Shown piece after piece: positions 42,965 through 52,796 of a stretch of 64,000 nucleotides of DNA. A program made the position numbers and the translations under genes. Source of the DNA: Candidatus Litorirhabdus singularis (lineage in GTDB: Bacteria > Pseudomonadota > Gammaproteobacteria > Pseudomonadales > Halieaceae); assembly GCF_026262625.1 (NCBI RefSeq), contig NZ_SHNN01000002.1:806001-870000 (forward strand), written 5' to 3'. Position 1 is the stretch's first letter. Each line of letters begins with the position of its first letter. The notes beneath the pieces were generated by a model. That model searched no databases and was not told the origin of the DNA. It saw nothing but the letters and a program-made list of their open reading frames with translations.

Positions 42965-45151
42965 ATGATTCCTGCACTATTCCGGATAATTCCAGTGATC
43001 GACCAAAATACCAGCGAGACCAGTTTCAGTGCAGAGGTAGCACCCGACAAGCTCGTCGAAGACCAGTCTTCATGGAGTCAACCTGAGAATTTACCCAGTC
43101 TCACTGCCCCGGAGCTCTACATCAACCACGCCCTCAGTCACTTGCAATTCAACCTGCGTGTATTGGCACAGTCGATGGATGAAGAAACACCGCTGATGGA
43201 GCGCTTGCGCTTCTTGCTGATTTTTAGCTCCAACATGGATGAGTTCTACGAAATTCGCGTTGCTGGACTGCGCAGGCAGGTAGAGATGGACCGGGAAATC
43301 CCGGGGCGCGATGGAATGCCTGCCCATGAGGTACTGCGCCAGATCAAACTACAGTCGCATGAGGCCTATGCTCGCCAGTACGCTATTCTCAATGACGTAC
43401 TGCTGCCACAACTGGCCGCAGAGGATGTCAGGTTCCTGCAGCGCGAGGAATGGAGCGAGGAGCAAGCAGCCTGGGTCAGGCGCTACTTCCGCGGCGAAGT
43501 CATGCCACTAATCAGCCCGGTGGGGCTAGACCCAGCCCACCCGTTTCCACGTCTGGTCAATAAGAGCCTGAACTTTATCCTGTCACTGGATGGTAAGGAT
43601 GCGTTCGGCCGCGAGAGCGGACTGGCCGTTATCCCTGCCCCACGCACCATAGCGCGAGTGGTACGGCTACCTGATCATTTATGTGATAAAGGCGATAATT
43701 TTGTACTGCTGTCAGAAATGATAGCGGCGCACGCGGGTCTTTTGTTTCAGGGTATGAGCGTCACCGAGTGCCATCAATTTCGGGTCATTCGAAATGCAGA
43801 CGTTGAAGTCAACGCCGCCGACGTAGAAGATATTGCACTGGCACTGCGCGGCGAGCTGCACTCGCGACGCTTCGGGGCTGCGGTCAAACTGGAAATTTCC
43901 AAAGCCTGCCCGGAGCATCTGAGTGAATTTCTGCTAGAGCGTTTTTCTCTCACCGAAGCTGAGCTCTTTCGAGTTGATGGTCCGGTAAACCTGCAGCGCC
44001 TCAACAGCTTGTTCGATCTGATAGAACGTCCGGATCTTTGCTATCCCGCGTTTACGCCGGCAATACCTAAGGCACTCAAAGCTGAAACAGGCATCTTTGA
44101 TGCCCTGCGTCAGGAAGACTACCTACTCTTACACCCCTATCAAAGCTTTGCACCGGTGGTAGATCTATTACGCCAGGCAGCCATGGATGCCAATGTCGTG
44201 GCGATCAAGCAGACCCTGTATCGAACCGGGGAATCTTCGGAACTGGTTGAGCTACTCGCTGAGGCCGCACGCAATGGCAAAGAGGTTGCGGTGGTTATCG
44301 AACTGCGTGCGCGTTTTGACGAAGAAGAGAACCTGAAACTGGCCAACATACTGCAAGAAGCCGGCGCTCTGGTTATGTATGGTGTGGTCGGTCATAAGAC
44401 CCACGCCAAGGCAATGCTGATCATTCGCCGCGAGGGCCGCAGGCTGCGTCAATACGCCCACCTGAGCACAGGCAACTACCACCCGCGAAATGCCCGCGTT
44501 TATACCGACTACAGTCTGCTAACCGCGAATGAAGAAGTTTGCCAAGACGTTGCTCGCGTGTTTCAGCAGCTAACGGGAATGGGCAAGGCCATGCGACTGA
44601 AACAGTTATTGCACGCTCCCTTTACCCTTCATAAGCAGTTAATCACGCTGATTGACGCTGAGGCCGAGGCAGCTCGTGAGGGCAGGAAGGCCCATATCAT
44701 TCTCAAGGCCAACGGGCTCACCGAAGTCAAAGTGATCAAGGCCTTGTACCGAGCCTCTCAGGCTGGAGTTAAGGTTGAACTGATTATCCGCGGCATGTGC
44801 TGTCTGCGCCCGGGAGTTAAAGGCGTCTCGGAAAACATCACTGTAATTTCGGTGGTCGGCCGATTCCTTGAACACTCCAGGGTGTTCTACTTTCAGAACG
44901 CCGAACCCGGCATATATTGCTCCAGTGCCGACCTCATGGATCGCAACCTGTTTAATCGCGTCGAAGTCTGCTTCCCCATCCTGGACGATAAGCTGGCCAC
45001 GCGTCTGCGCCGTGAAATGGATGCCTATTTCACCGACAACTATCAGGCCTGGCGCTTACAGCCCAATGGGCATTACTCGATTAATAAGCCCCGCCAGGGT
45101 CAAGAGCGTCGCTCGGTACAATCTGCGCTATTGACCAAGCTCGCCGTCTAG
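42965..45151 (+). CDS. ppk1: Polyphosphate kinase 1
   Basis: Reversible synthesis of polyphosphate from ATP, membrane-associated, about 728 residues. Seen: N-domain YINHALSHLQFNLRVLAQSMD and FLLIFSSNMDEFYEIRVAGL, head domain, and the C-terminal phospholipase-D-like domains with the autophosphorylated His in VVGHKTHAKAMLIIRREG, STGNYHPRNARVYTDYSLLT, IIRGMCCLRPGVKGVSENI and DLMDRNLFNRVEVCFPI. The frame opens with a TTG at 42953; ATG at 42965 or GTG at 42995 are better candidates but none has a good ribosome-binding site. No exopolyphosphatase gene is next to it. Confidence 0.97.
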   Translation: MIPALFRIIPVIDQNTSETSFSAEVAPDKLVEDQSSWSQPENLPSLTAPELYINHALSHLQFNLRVLAQSMDEETPLMERLRFLLIFSSNMDEFYEIRVAGLRRQVEMDREIPGRDGMPAHEVLRQIKLQSHEAYARQYAILNDVLLPQLAAEDVRFLQREEWSEEQAAWVRRYFRGEVMPLISPVGLDPAHPFPRLVNKSLNFILSLDGKDAFGRESGLAVIPAPRTIARVVRLPDHLCDKGDNFVLLSEMIAAHAGLLFQGMSVTECHQFRVIRNADVEVNAADVEDIALALRGELHSRRFGAAVKLEISKACPEHLSEFLLERFSLTEAELFRVDGPVNLQRLNSLFDLIERPDLCYPAFTPAIPKALKAETGIFDALRQEDYLLLHPYQSFAPVVDLLRQAAMDANVVAIKQTLYRTGESSELVELLAEAARNGKEVAVVIELRARFDEEENLKLANILQEAGALVMYGVVGHKTHAKAMLIIRREGRRLRQYAHLSTGNYHPRNARVYTDYSLLTANEEVCQDVARVFQQLTGMGKAMRLKQLLHAPFTLHKQLITLIDAEAEAAREGRKAHIILKANGLTEVKVIKALYRASQAGVKVELIIRGMCCLRPGVKGVSENITVISVVGRFLEHSRVFYFQNAEPGIYCSSADLMDRNLFNRVEVCFPILDDKLATRLRREMDAYFTDNYQAWRLQPNGHYSINKPRQGQERRSVQSALLTKLAV

Positions 45152-45206
45152 TTTCCAATATCGACTCTTGACCGCAACCGGTGCGGTCGGCTTCTTGGAA
45201 TCTGGC

Positions 45207-47156
45207 ATGATGGCAGCAACTGATCAAACCCCTGGCAATATACCCAACGATGACGCCGAAATTGCGCACGCATTAGAGGATGCCAGCATTCCCTGTCTGA
45301 TGATGTCCATGATCCATATGAGCGGCGACTGCAGCCTGATGGATGGACCCATTAGACCGCAGGGTGTGTTTATTAACGAATACCAGGGCTTTCTCGACGA
45401 GGACTCCAAGGCCACTATCAGGCGCCAGGCGCTGGAGGTCATCAAGCGTTTCCGCGACAACGGCTGCGTACTACCACCACCCCCTTCCACCGCTACCATC
45501 CATCGCATGATGGAGTTTCTGGTAGCTCAGGAGGTACCGGCAGCCTACGTACCCATGCTGCTGGAAGAAATGGAGTTGGATGGGGAGGACCTGCGTACTG
45601 ATAATTGGAATGAGCAAATTTCCGCCAGCGCCCGCAAGGACTTCAAGGTCATTGTGATTGGTGGTGGTGTCTCTGGTGTACTAGCTGCAATTCGATTAGC
45701 AGAGGCCGGCATTCCCTATGTGGTGATTGAAAAGAATGCCAGCGTTGGCGGCACCTGGTTCGAAAATCGCTACCCAGGCGCGCGCGTTGACGTAGCTAAC
45801 CACCTGTATTGCTATTCCTTTGAGCCCGCACACCATTGGAGCCAGTATTTTTCGCGACAGCCAGAGCTACAACGGTACTTCGAAGACTGCATCGATAAGT
45901 ATGAGATTCGCGACAACTTTCGCTTTGAAACCGAAGTTGTCGGTGCCAGTTACGATGAGAACTGCGGTCAATGGCAAACCACTATTCGCAACAGCGACGG
46001 CAGCGAGGAGACACTCACCAGTAATGCGCTTATCAGCGCCGTGGGTCAGTTAAACCGCCCCAGCATTCCTGATATTAAAGGCGCAGAGTCGTTTTCAGGA
46101 GCGGCCTTTCATTCTGCACAGTGGGATAGCAGCGTGTCAGTTGCCGGTAAAAAGGTAGCCGTTATCGGTAGCGGCGCCAGCGCCTTTCAGTTGGTTCCGG
46201 AGCTCGCCGCAGAAGCGGCTGAACTTACTGTATTTCAACGCACCGCAAACTGGATGTTTGAAAACCCCATTTATCACGAACAGGTATCAGCCGGCAAAAA
46301 ATGGTGCCTGCAGCATTTACCGTTCTATACACGCTGGTTCCGCTTTTTGATTTTCTGGCCGGCGATAGATGGTGCCTACGATGTCGCTGTTGTCGACCCC
46401 AACTGGCCACATCAAGATCGCTCCATCAATGAGGCCAATGAGTTTACCCGTGAAATGTTTACTGATTATATTCGCGGCCAACTGGGTGAAGATTCTGAAC
46501 TACTGGACAAAGTAATCCCAGATTATCCGCCCATGGGAAAACGCACGCTACAAGATAACGGTACCTGGCTAAAGGCCTTGCAGCGCGACAATGTCGAGCT
46601 GATAAGTGAAGCGGTTATTGAGATTGGGGAACACACCGTGACCAGTGAATCTGGCACTACTTTCGATGCTGATATCATCATCTATGCCACTGGTTTTAAG
46701 GCCAACAAGTTCCTCTGGCCCATGAACATCCGCGGCTGCAACGACGTGGCACTGGCAGATCAATGGGGTAACGAACCGGCGGCTTACCTGGGTATTACTG
46801 TGCCCAACTTCCCCAACTTTTTCCTCTGCTACGGTCCCGGCACTAATCTGGCCTTCGGCGGCAGTATTATTTTTAATATCGAATGTCAGGTTCGCTATGT
46901 GATGGAGGGGATCAAGGCCCTGCTGGAGACTGGTCACACCTCGGTCGCATGCAAACCGGATGTTTTTGAGGACTATCATCGCCGTTTCCGAGCTCAACAC
47001 GCCCAAATGATCTGGGAACACCCGTCTATCAAGCACAGCTTCTACACCAATGAAGAAGGTAAGTGCACCTTGTTATGGCCGTGGAAAATTCTACAGATGT
47101 GGGAGTGGACGCGGGAATTCGACCGGAATGACTATCACTTTACTGATAATGCTTAG
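45207..47156 (+). CDS. Baeyer-Villiger-type flavin monooxygenase with N-terminal extension
   Basis: About 649 residues. Roughly 145 residues precede the FAD-binding motif VIVIGGGVSGVLAAIRLAE, which is followed by SVGGTWFENRYPGARVDV. The BVMO fingerprint FxGxxxHxxxW is present as FSGAAFHSAQW, with Asp instead of Pro after the Trp. NADPH motif: VAVIGSGASAFQLVPELA; C-terminal ATGFKANKFLWPMNI. The N-terminal extension and length match 4-hydroxyacetophenone monooxygenase-like (HAPMO) enzymes, which turn ketones into esters or lactones. The open frame begins with a TTG at 45168; ATG at 45207/45210 is preferred. Confidence 0.9.
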   Translation: MMAATDQTPGNIPNDDAEIAHALEDASIPCLMMSMIHMSGDCSLMDGPIRPQGVFINEYQGFLDEDSKATIRRQALEVIKRFRDNGCVLPPPPSTATIHRMMEFLVAQEVPAAYVPMLLEEMELDGEDLRTDNWNEQISASARKDFKVIVIGGGVSGVLAAIRLAEAGIPYVVIEKNASVGGTWFENRYPGARVDVANHLYCYSFEPAHHWSQYFSRQPELQRYFEDCIDKYEIRDNFRFETEVVGASYDENCGQWQTTIRNSDGSEETLTSNALISAVGQLNRPSIPDIKGAESFSGAAFHSAQWDSSVSVAGKKVAVIGSGASAFQLVPELAAEAAELTVFQRTANWMFENPIYHEQVSAGKKWCLQHLPFYTRWFRFLIFWPAIDGAYDVAVVDPNWPHQDRSINEANEFTREMFTDYIRGQLGEDSELLDKVIPDYPPMGKRTLQDNGTWLKALQRDNVELISEAVIEIGEHTVTSESGTTFDADIIIYATGFKANKFLWPMNIRGCNDVALADQWGNEPAAYLGITVPNFPNFFLCYGPGTNLAFGGSIIFNIECQVRYVMEGIKALLETGHTSVACKPDVFEDYHRRFRAQHAQMIWEHPSIKHSFYTNEEGKCTLLWPWKILQMWEWTREFDRNDYHFTDNA

Positions 47157-47168
47157 TCAGCCCCGCTA

Positions 47169-47224
47169 AGCGCCCCCGGCTAGGCGCCCCCATCTAGGCG
47201 CCCCCGGCTAGGCGCCCCCATCTA
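47169..47224. repeat. Four tandem 14-bp units over a stop codon
   Basis: Units GGCGCCCCC-GG-CTA and GGCGCCCCC-AT-CTA alternate four times (the first starts with A). On the minus strand each unit ends a potential TAG; the NUDIX gene uses the one in unit 3 (47208-47210) and its last codons lie in unit 4. Two 28-bp copies is an equal description. Confidence 0.9.
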
Positions 47225-47927
47225 TACGTGGAACGCCGGGATCACCTTCGTATTGATAGCGCCAAACCCCGTTGTCCATCACCACTCGGTGACGCGGTCC
47301 TGGCGCAGCGGCATCACCACTGTCATAACCGGCATCGCCGGCGAACATAATCCCAAAACCCTCATCTGTCCGCGCAACCACCGGGAAGATCACCGGCGGC
47401 TGTTGGGCTGCCACCCCGATAACTGCATCTTCAGCGCTGAGGTAACCACGCAGCGCTCGCAGCGTCATAATGGTGGGCGGGAAAAAGCCCATGTCCCCGG
47501 CTTCATGCCGCGCTACCGCGGCATCAATACCAATCCATTCATGGTCATGAATTTCACTACCGTCAATCGTTACGTCTGTGGCCGCAGGCGCCAGGGCGAC
47601 AAAAAACCAGGTGTAAAATCGCTTCTTTTCAGCTTCCGGCGTAGTCCAATGGCTAAGGTGAACCAGCGTATCGGGGTCCAGAGCCATATCGGCCTCTTCC
47701 AGCGCTTCGCGCGCAGCCGCTACGCGTGCCGCCTGTTCCTCGTCACCCTCGGCTGCATCCCAATCCTCCTGGTCCAATGAACCGCCGGGGAAAACCCACA
47801 TGCCGCCGGCAAACTGCACCGCCTTATTCCGCTGCAGTAACAGTACCTCGGGTCCGCCGCCGCTATCGCGTAAAAGGATTACGGTCGCTGCCGTGCGCAG
47901 TTGCTTGTCGGCTGGTACTTCCCTCAT
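47208..47927 (-). CDS. NUDIX hydrolase (CoA-type branch)
   Basis: 239 residues. Box split by an insert as in NUDT19-like proteins: [15 protein letters not shown], then about 15 acidic residues, then [14 protein letters not shown] (the usual Gly after EE is Asp with Ala before it). Also [27 protein letters not shown] before the box, and [19 protein letters not shown]. Probably cleaves a CoA derivative or another diphosphate, which cannot be decided here. Its start overlaps the stop of purC by four bases (ATGA), so it is translated with purC. The 3' end lies in a 14-bp tandem repeat. Confidence 0.88.
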   Translation of the reverse strand: MREVPADKQLRTAATVILLRDSGGGPEVLLLQRNKAVQFAGGMWVFPGGSLDQEDWDAAEGDEEQAARVAAAREALEEADMALDPDTLVHLSHWTTPEAEKKRFYTWFFVALAPAATDVTIDGSEIHDHEWIGIDAAVARHEAGDMGFFPPTIMTLRALRGYLSAEDAVIGVAAQQPPVIFPVVARTDEGFGIMFAGDAGYDSGDAAAPGPRHRVVMDNGVWRYQYEGDPGVPRIDGGA

Positions 47928-49030
47928 ACCACCACACCAAATTGTGAACTGAGAATATCAATAATCTCGGCGCGCGGATTATCCGACAGCTGCAAAGAAG
48001 CGCCGGTAATTTTTTCGGCGATAGACAAATAGGTCGCTGAAGTCTGCATCATAATCTCTACGGGAAGCGCATTGTCACTAGCCAGAGCGGGACGCTCGTT
48101 CATGCGATCTTTATTCGTCAGAATATCGGGATCAGGGAAGTAGTTGAGCAACAGCTTGCGAAACTCTTCCTTGGAATTCTCCACAACCTTACCGTCACGG
48201 TACGCAGGACCATCCCAAATTCGCGAAGAATCTGGAGTACCCACTTCATCCATATAAATCAGTTTTTCCTGACCTGACTGATCGGTGACGTAACCAAACT
48301 CAAACTTGGTATCAACAAATATCTGATCGAGCTTGGCCAGTTCTGCGCTAATAACTTCAAAGCCTTCACTCAAGAGGTTCTCATAACGGTCAATATCCGC
48401 CGTATTGGCAAAACTGAATGCCGCATAGTTGTTCTCAATATCGGCGCGGGTCACGTTAACGTCATCAACTTCAGGAACGCCTGGAATGCCCTTCAAAATA
48501 CCCTTGCTCGAAGGCGTAATCAGCAACTCTGGCAGCTTACTGTCTTTTTCCAGGCCATCGGGTATCTGGATACCACAAAACTCCCGCTCGCCTTTGCCAT
48601 AAGAGCGCCACATAGAACCGGTAATATACTGACGAGCTATCGCTTCTATCATCACCGGACGCGCTTTCTGTACGATCCATACCAACGGGTGCGGGGTTTC
48701 CAGAATGTGACTGTCAGCCAGACCGCGCTCACGAAACAGGCGAAACCAATGATTGGATATAGCATTCAACGCTGCGCCCTTGCCGGGAACACCGTTCATA
48801 CCGCCCTCGCCATGCCAAATACACTCATAGGCTGATATCCGGTCCGAAATCACCATAATCGCCAGTGGTGCGTCTGCAGCCACATCATAGCCACGCTCAC
48901 GTATCAAACGTGCACTGTCTGCGTCCGTTAACCAATACACCGAACGCACCTTGCCATTGTGCACCGGTGCATCAGTGCGGATCGGCAGGTCATTATTTAC
49001 AGCAAGTACTTTGTCAGCCAGGCTCATCAT
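47924..49030 (-). CDS. purC: Phosphoribosylaminoimidazole-succinocarboxamide synthase
   Basis: SAICAR synthase of purine synthesis, cytosolic. 368 residues, the long form also found in Vibrio-like genomes, versus about 240 in E. coli. Motifs: [79 protein letters not shown] and [17 protein letters not shown] (the SAICAR synthase signature region). ATG at 49027 is an equal start; GGGGAG precedes it. The gene is first in a two-gene unit with the NUDIX hydrolase. No PurR site is evident. Confidence 0.96.
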   Translation of the reverse strand: MMSLADKVLAVNNDLPIRTDAPVHNGKVRSVYWLTDADSARLIRERGYDVAADAPLAIMVISDRISAYECIWHGEGGMNGVPGKGAALNAISNHWFRLFRERGLADSHILETPHPLVWIVQKARPVMIEAIARQYITGSMWRSYGKGEREFCGIQIPDGLEKDSKLPELLITPSSKGILKGIPGVPEVDDVNVTRADIENNYAAFSFANTADIDRYENLLSEGFEVISAELAKLDQIFVDTKFEFGYVTDQSGQEKLIYMDEVGTPDSSRIWDGPAYRDGKVVENSKEEFRKLLLNYFPDPDILTNKDRMNERPALASDNALPVEIMMQTSATYLSIAEKITGASLQLSDNPRAEIIDILSSQFGVVV

Positions 49031-49217
49031 CGGGCTCCCCAGAGAAAACCGAGGATTTTAGCAGATAGCCACGCGTCTGCCAGTGCTAATCGGCGTTTCA
49101 AGAGCACAAACACTGGCGGCAATGGTCAGGTGCATGGCGGCTTTGGCCATCCTGTAATCCACTAACCACCAGTAGACTTCACAACATACGATCAATGGAA
49201 AACAGGAGACATTAATC

Positions 49218-49514
49218 ATGACCTATCTACTGCTACTGTCAGGATTGGCTGTGATCTGCTGGATAGCTATTCGGACTCGCGAATTGAATGAACATGTCAA
49301 CGCTGGCCGCGACGTCTACTGGCAGGATATATTCGACCGCGCCGCTACGGGCACGGAGCGAGGAGTGTTGGCATATGACCTGTGTGAGAAAAATCCTGGC
49401 CTGGACGCCGACCGCGAACATTTTGCCGACCTTTGTTACCGCAGCCAAGTCACACCGGATATGGCTGCTACCGCGTGGGTCGAGCGGGCACTGGCACACG
49501 CACGTAAGGCCTGA
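49218..49514 (+). CDS. Hypothetical single-helix membrane protein (98 aa)
   Basis: ATG with AGGAGACATTAATC before it, a good ribosome-binding site. N-terminal helix MTYLLLLSGLAVICWIAIR followed by a soluble, acidic helix-like part with DVYWQDIFDRAATGTERGVLAYDLC, NPGLDADREHFADLCYRSQVTPDMAATAWVERALAHAR; four of its residues are Cys. I do not recognise the family. Divergent from purC. Confidence 0.72.
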   Translation: MTYLLLLSGLAVICWIAIRTRELNEHVNAGRDVYWQDIFDRAATGTERGVLAYDLCEKNPGLDADREHFADLCYRSQVTPDMAATAWVERALAHARKA

Positions 49515-49580
49515 CGTCGCACCACAATTCTTTACAATGAGGCGCGAAATCAACGATCAAATTAGGGTAAACTTCCGGCA

Positions 49581-50315
49581 ATGATTTTTGCCGTTTTTCC
49601 CCCAGTCTTCCGCCCGATAAATAGCTCCTCGCGAGCACTATGCTTGCTACTGTTGGCAGCATTCCTGAGCGCCTGTTCAAATTCACCGACGGTGGATTCC
49701 AAGGCGGCGCCCCGCGATACTTCCATCGATCTTACCGGCTCCTGGGAAATGGATTACGGCCGCAGCGACAACGTTGAGCAGCAGCTGCGCAGCATCTATA
49801 ACGAACTGCGCCGCAATGCCGAGCGTCGAGCTCGCTCAGCCGGTGGCAGTAACGCCAGTAGCATCAACGCCGGCGCAGACCCTTCACGCACTATGTCACG
49901 GGTAATAGACCTGGCACGTATGGCAGACTACATCACCGGTTCCCAGGTCGTTACTATCGAGCAGGGGCCCGACGACATCATTGTTGAACGTGAAGATAAT
50001 TTTGCGCTCAGCTGCACCTTCACTGATGACACGCCAGAACCCATTGTCGATGAACTAGGCTCAGAATTGTGTGGTTGGGATGCCCACCAACTATTATTTG
50101 CCATGCAGTTACCTGATGGTCTGCGCATCAATCACCGGCTGACCATATCCCCGGACCGCCAAAGCCTGCAAATTACCACCACACTCAATCAGAGTGGCAG
50201 TCCAGCAGGCTTTACGGTCAATCGGGTGTATTATCGCTTTAAGCCTCTACCGGATAACTACGAATGCGAGTACACACTGAGTCGCGGTAATGTCTGCAGC
50301 AGGGCGAAACTCTAA
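49581..50315 (+). CDS. Hypothetical lipoprotein
   Basis: 244 residues. Lipoprotein signal with lipobox LLAAFLSAC (Cys about 32). The mature part has SIDLTGSWEMDYGRSDNVEQQLRSIYNELRRNAERRAR (long charged helix), SRVIDLARMADYITGSQVVTIEQGPDDIIVERED (beta), and a Cys-containing C-terminal beta region with FTVNRVYYRFKPLPDNYECEYTLSRG. No known family recognised. It ends on the first base of the next gene (TAATG), so the two are coupled and their products may work together in the envelope. Confidence 0.78.
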   Translation: MIFAVFPPVFRPINSSSRALCLLLLAAFLSACSNSPTVDSKAAPRDTSIDLTGSWEMDYGRSDNVEQQLRSIYNELRRNAERRARSAGGSNASSINAGADPSRTMSRVIDLARMADYITGSQVVTIEQGPDDIIVEREDNFALSCTFTDDTPEPIVDELGSELCGWDAHQLLFAMQLPDGLRINHRLTISPDRQSLQITTTLNQSGSPAGFTVNRVYYRFKPLPDNYECEYTLSRGNVCSRAKL

Positions 50316-51382
50316 TGCACCGCGCACACTGGTCCTGCTTGAGTCTATTCCTGCTGCTTTGCCTACCGGTAAGCATGCTCAGCGCAGCTGTGGATACCCG
50401 TGAATTGAACATTTCACTGGTGGTATTTGACCCCGGCATTCCTACCGACCCCACCCACAATAAAGAACTGGGCATATTCCCTAAAATACGTAGCGCAGAA
50501 GCCCGCTACTTGCCTTTTGTTCTGCGTCAGGTACTGGTCGACAGCAACAGCTGGGGCGCGACTCGCGTCATACCCGATCCCGACCCCGGCACAGAGTTAT
50601 TGATCACCGGCAGATTATTGCAGTCAGACGGTATCCAGCTCAGTTTTGAGCTTAACGTCAGCGACAGCCGCGGCCAGACCTGGTTCGTCAAAACCTATTC
50701 CGGCATAGCACCGGAAAACGCCTATCAGACCGGCCGTCAAAATGGGCCACGGCCGTTTCAGGCAACCTACGATGAAGTTTTGGCAGATCTTTTCCGTTAT
50801 GCGCAAACGCTAGAACCTAAAGCGCTGGAAGCTATCCGCAACCTGGCCTTTCTGCGCTATGCGGCAACGCTGTCTCCAGCTGCCTTTGGGCCCTACTTTG
50901 ACCGCGACGAGACCGGCAACTATCAATTACTGCGCCTGCCCGCCTACGGTGACCCCATGGTCGCGCGCATAGAAAAGGTCAGGCAGCAGGAGTATGTATT
51001 CGTAGATACGGTCGACGAGCAGTATCGTAAGCTGTTTGCGGCTATGGCACCCACGTATAATCTATGGCGGCGCTATAATCGCGAGCAAGCGATCTATCAA
51101 GAGGCCTATGAAGAGCGCCTGGCTGATCGCAGCAAGCCAAAAAGTGGTAGCTACCAAGCCATGAAACGCAGTTACATCAATTTTCGATGGTCAAAGATCC
51201 AGCAGCAGGAATCTGCGAAACTGGCTACCGGGTTTAATAATGAGGTCGCCCCTACCGTGATGCAGCTGCAGGGTCGGGTGGTTGAGCTGGAAGGCAGCCT
51301 CGAGGAACAATATCGCGAGTGGCGCCGTATCTTGCAGTCCATTTACCAGCTGGAAGCTACCGAGCAGTCTCTGCCCCGGTAA
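50315..51382 (+). CDS. Hypothetical periplasmic protein
   Basis: 355 residues with a cleavable signal (LFLLLCLPVSMLSAAV). First half is beta-rich: LNISLVVFDPGIPTDPTHNKELGIFPKIRSAEARYLPFVLRQVL, GTELLITGRLLQSDGIQLSFELNVSDSRGQTWF. The second half is strongly helical and charged, with YNLWRRYNREQAIYQEAYEERLADRSKPK and a C-terminal coiled-coil-like VVELEGSLEEQYREWRRILQSIYQLE. Unknown family. Starts inside the stop of the upstream lipoprotein gene. Confidence 0.78.
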   Translation: MHRAHWSCLSLFLLLCLPVSMLSAAVDTRELNISLVVFDPGIPTDPTHNKELGIFPKIRSAEARYLPFVLRQVLVDSNSWGATRVIPDPDPGTELLITGRLLQSDGIQLSFELNVSDSRGQTWFVKTYSGIAPENAYQTGRQNGPRPFQATYDEVLADLFRYAQTLEPKALEAIRNLAFLRYAATLSPAAFGPYFDRDETGNYQLLRLPAYGDPMVARIEKVRQQEYVFVDTVDEQYRKLFAAMAPTYNLWRRYNREQAIYQEAYEERLADRSKPKSGSYQAMKRSYINFRWSKIQQQESAKLATGFNNEVAPTVMQLQGRVVELEGSLEEQYREWRRILQSIYQLEATEQSLPR

Positions 51383-51400
51383 CTACTCATCTAGCCGCGG

Positions 51401-52255
51401 TTATCGTAGCAGAAAGTTCTTCACCAAATTCTCAAACTCGGCTTTACGCTCAATCATCGCCCAATGACCGCAGTTGGGAAAAATGTGCAGCTCCGCATTC
51501 GGTATAATGCGCATTGGCACCAACGCTATATCCATCGGACTGACGCGATCATCACGACCCCAGGTAATCAGCGTTGGCGCCTTGATGGAGGCCAAATGTG
51601 CTATCCGTTGCACGGTATGCTCACCTCTGAAAAACGCAGCTGTAGCACCGATACTGGCCTTGGAATATAGTTTGCGACTAGTGGCTAGCGTTACCGGCTC
51701 AATAGCCTGTTCGTAACGCGTCTCGATCATATCCTCTGTCACCAGTGCAGGATCGAACACCATAGAGTGCAACCACTGAATCAGGCGTTCACGGCTGGGG
51801 TTCTCGGTAAACTCGGTCAGCAGGTTCAAGCCCTCGCCAGGAAACGGAGAAAAAATATTCATACCGATGCCACCGATGGTCACAAAACTACCCACGCGGT
51901 CTGGGCTGGATGCGGCTATATGAGAGCCCACGATACCACCCAAAGAATTACCGATAAGATGGGCCTTATCGATGTTAAGCCCATCGAGCAATGCGAGACA
52001 GGCGACGACACAACCGCCGATCGGGTCGCCCTCAACCGCGTCACTTTTACCATAACCCGGTAAATCGATAATCAGGCAGCGGAAGTGCTCGGAGAAAACT
52101 TCCAGATTGCCCTGGAAATTGGCCCAACCGGTGACGCCTGGCCCAGAGCCATGAATCATCAATAAAACCGGCCCCTCTCCTGCCTCATGGTAGTGAATGC
52201 TGCCTTGGGCAGTGGCAAGTGTGTTGCTGGTCGCTTCGAAGCTGAATGCAGACAT
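51401..52255 (-). CDS. Alpha/beta hydrolase, meta-cleavage-product type (HsaD/BphD-like)
   Basis: 284 residues from the ATG at 52255 (AGGAGATCACGCCG before it; the frame is open to 52360). Oxyanion region LLMIHGSGPGVTGWANFQGN is the signature of 2-hydroxy-6-oxo-dienoate hydrolases. Nucleophile in LIGNSLGGIVGSHIA, acid in TWGRDDRVSPMD and His in FPNCGHWAMIERKAEF. Family members cut C-C bonds of ring-cleavage products; HsaD does this in steroid ring A degradation. No extradiol dioxygenase lies in the window, so the exact substrate is open. Confidence 0.85.
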   Translation of the reverse strand: MSAFSFEATSNTLATAQGSIHYHEAGEGPVLLMIHGSGPGVTGWANFQGNLEVFSEHFRCLIIDLPGYGKSDAVEGDPIGGCVVACLALLDGLNIDKAHLIGNSLGGIVGSHIAASSPDRVGSFVTIGGIGMNIFSPFPGEGLNLLTEFTENPSRERLIQWLHSMVFDPALVTEDMIETRYEQAIEPVTLATSRKLYSKASIGATAAFFRGEHTVQRIAHLASIKAPTLITWGRDDRVSPMDIALVPMRIIPNAELHIFPNCGHWAMIERKAEFENLVKNFLLR

Positions 52256-52378
52256 CGGCGTGATCTCCTGGGTGGTTGTAACAGGGGGCTGAACCAGCCG
52301 AAATTCATTACCGGCTCGCCAACGCAAGGGCAGACAGTTTAAACTGATCCATCGTCTCAATCACCCCGGAGTGAGGAT

Positions 52379-52780
52379 TTGCCCGCCACGAGTACAGAAG
52401 CTCAACCGTGCCACTGTGGTAGCAGAACCTTGTGGGAGACCTGCTGCGCACCCATCATTCGCGGCGATAGGGCTGCCGCCACCGCGGCAGCCCTGATGCG
52501 TTCACGATATAGCGCCTATGTGGTGGAGGCGGAAAGCTATTTATTGGCGAGCTGGCATCCGCAAACACGGCCCTCCCGTGTTCGATTTACTAACGGACAG
52601 CGATGGCTAGGCCTACAAGTAAAAAATACCGCGTCGGGCGGTGTTGATGACAAGGCCGGCACGGTAGAATTCGTTGCCCGCTACAAAATAGACGGGCGCG
52701 GTCATCGCCTGCATGAAGTCAGTCGCTTTGAGCGACTGGAGGGACAGTGGTATTACCTGGATGGACAACACCTGAATTGA
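52379..52780 (+). CDS. YchJ-family metal-binding protein
   Basis: 133 residues from a TTG start with GTGAGGAT before it. N-terminal SEC-C type metal motif PCHCGSRTLWETCCAPI, then ALMRSRYSAYVVEAESYLLASWHPQTRP and the NTF2-like domain end FVARYKIDGRGHRLHEVSRFERLEGQWYYLDG. The family (UPF0225, E. coli YchJ) is conserved but its function is unknown; SEC-C motifs bind zinc in SecA. Two divergent promoters must lie in the 120 bases shared with the hydrolase gene. Confidence 0.9.
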   Translation: MPATSTEAQPCHCGSRTLWETCCAPIIRGDRAAATAAALMRSRYSAYVVEAESYLLASWHPQTRPSRVRFTNGQRWLGLQVKNTASGGVDDKAGTVEFVARYKIDGRGHRLHEVSRFERLEGQWYYLDGQHLN

Positions 52781-52796
52781 AACAGCCCGCACTTAC

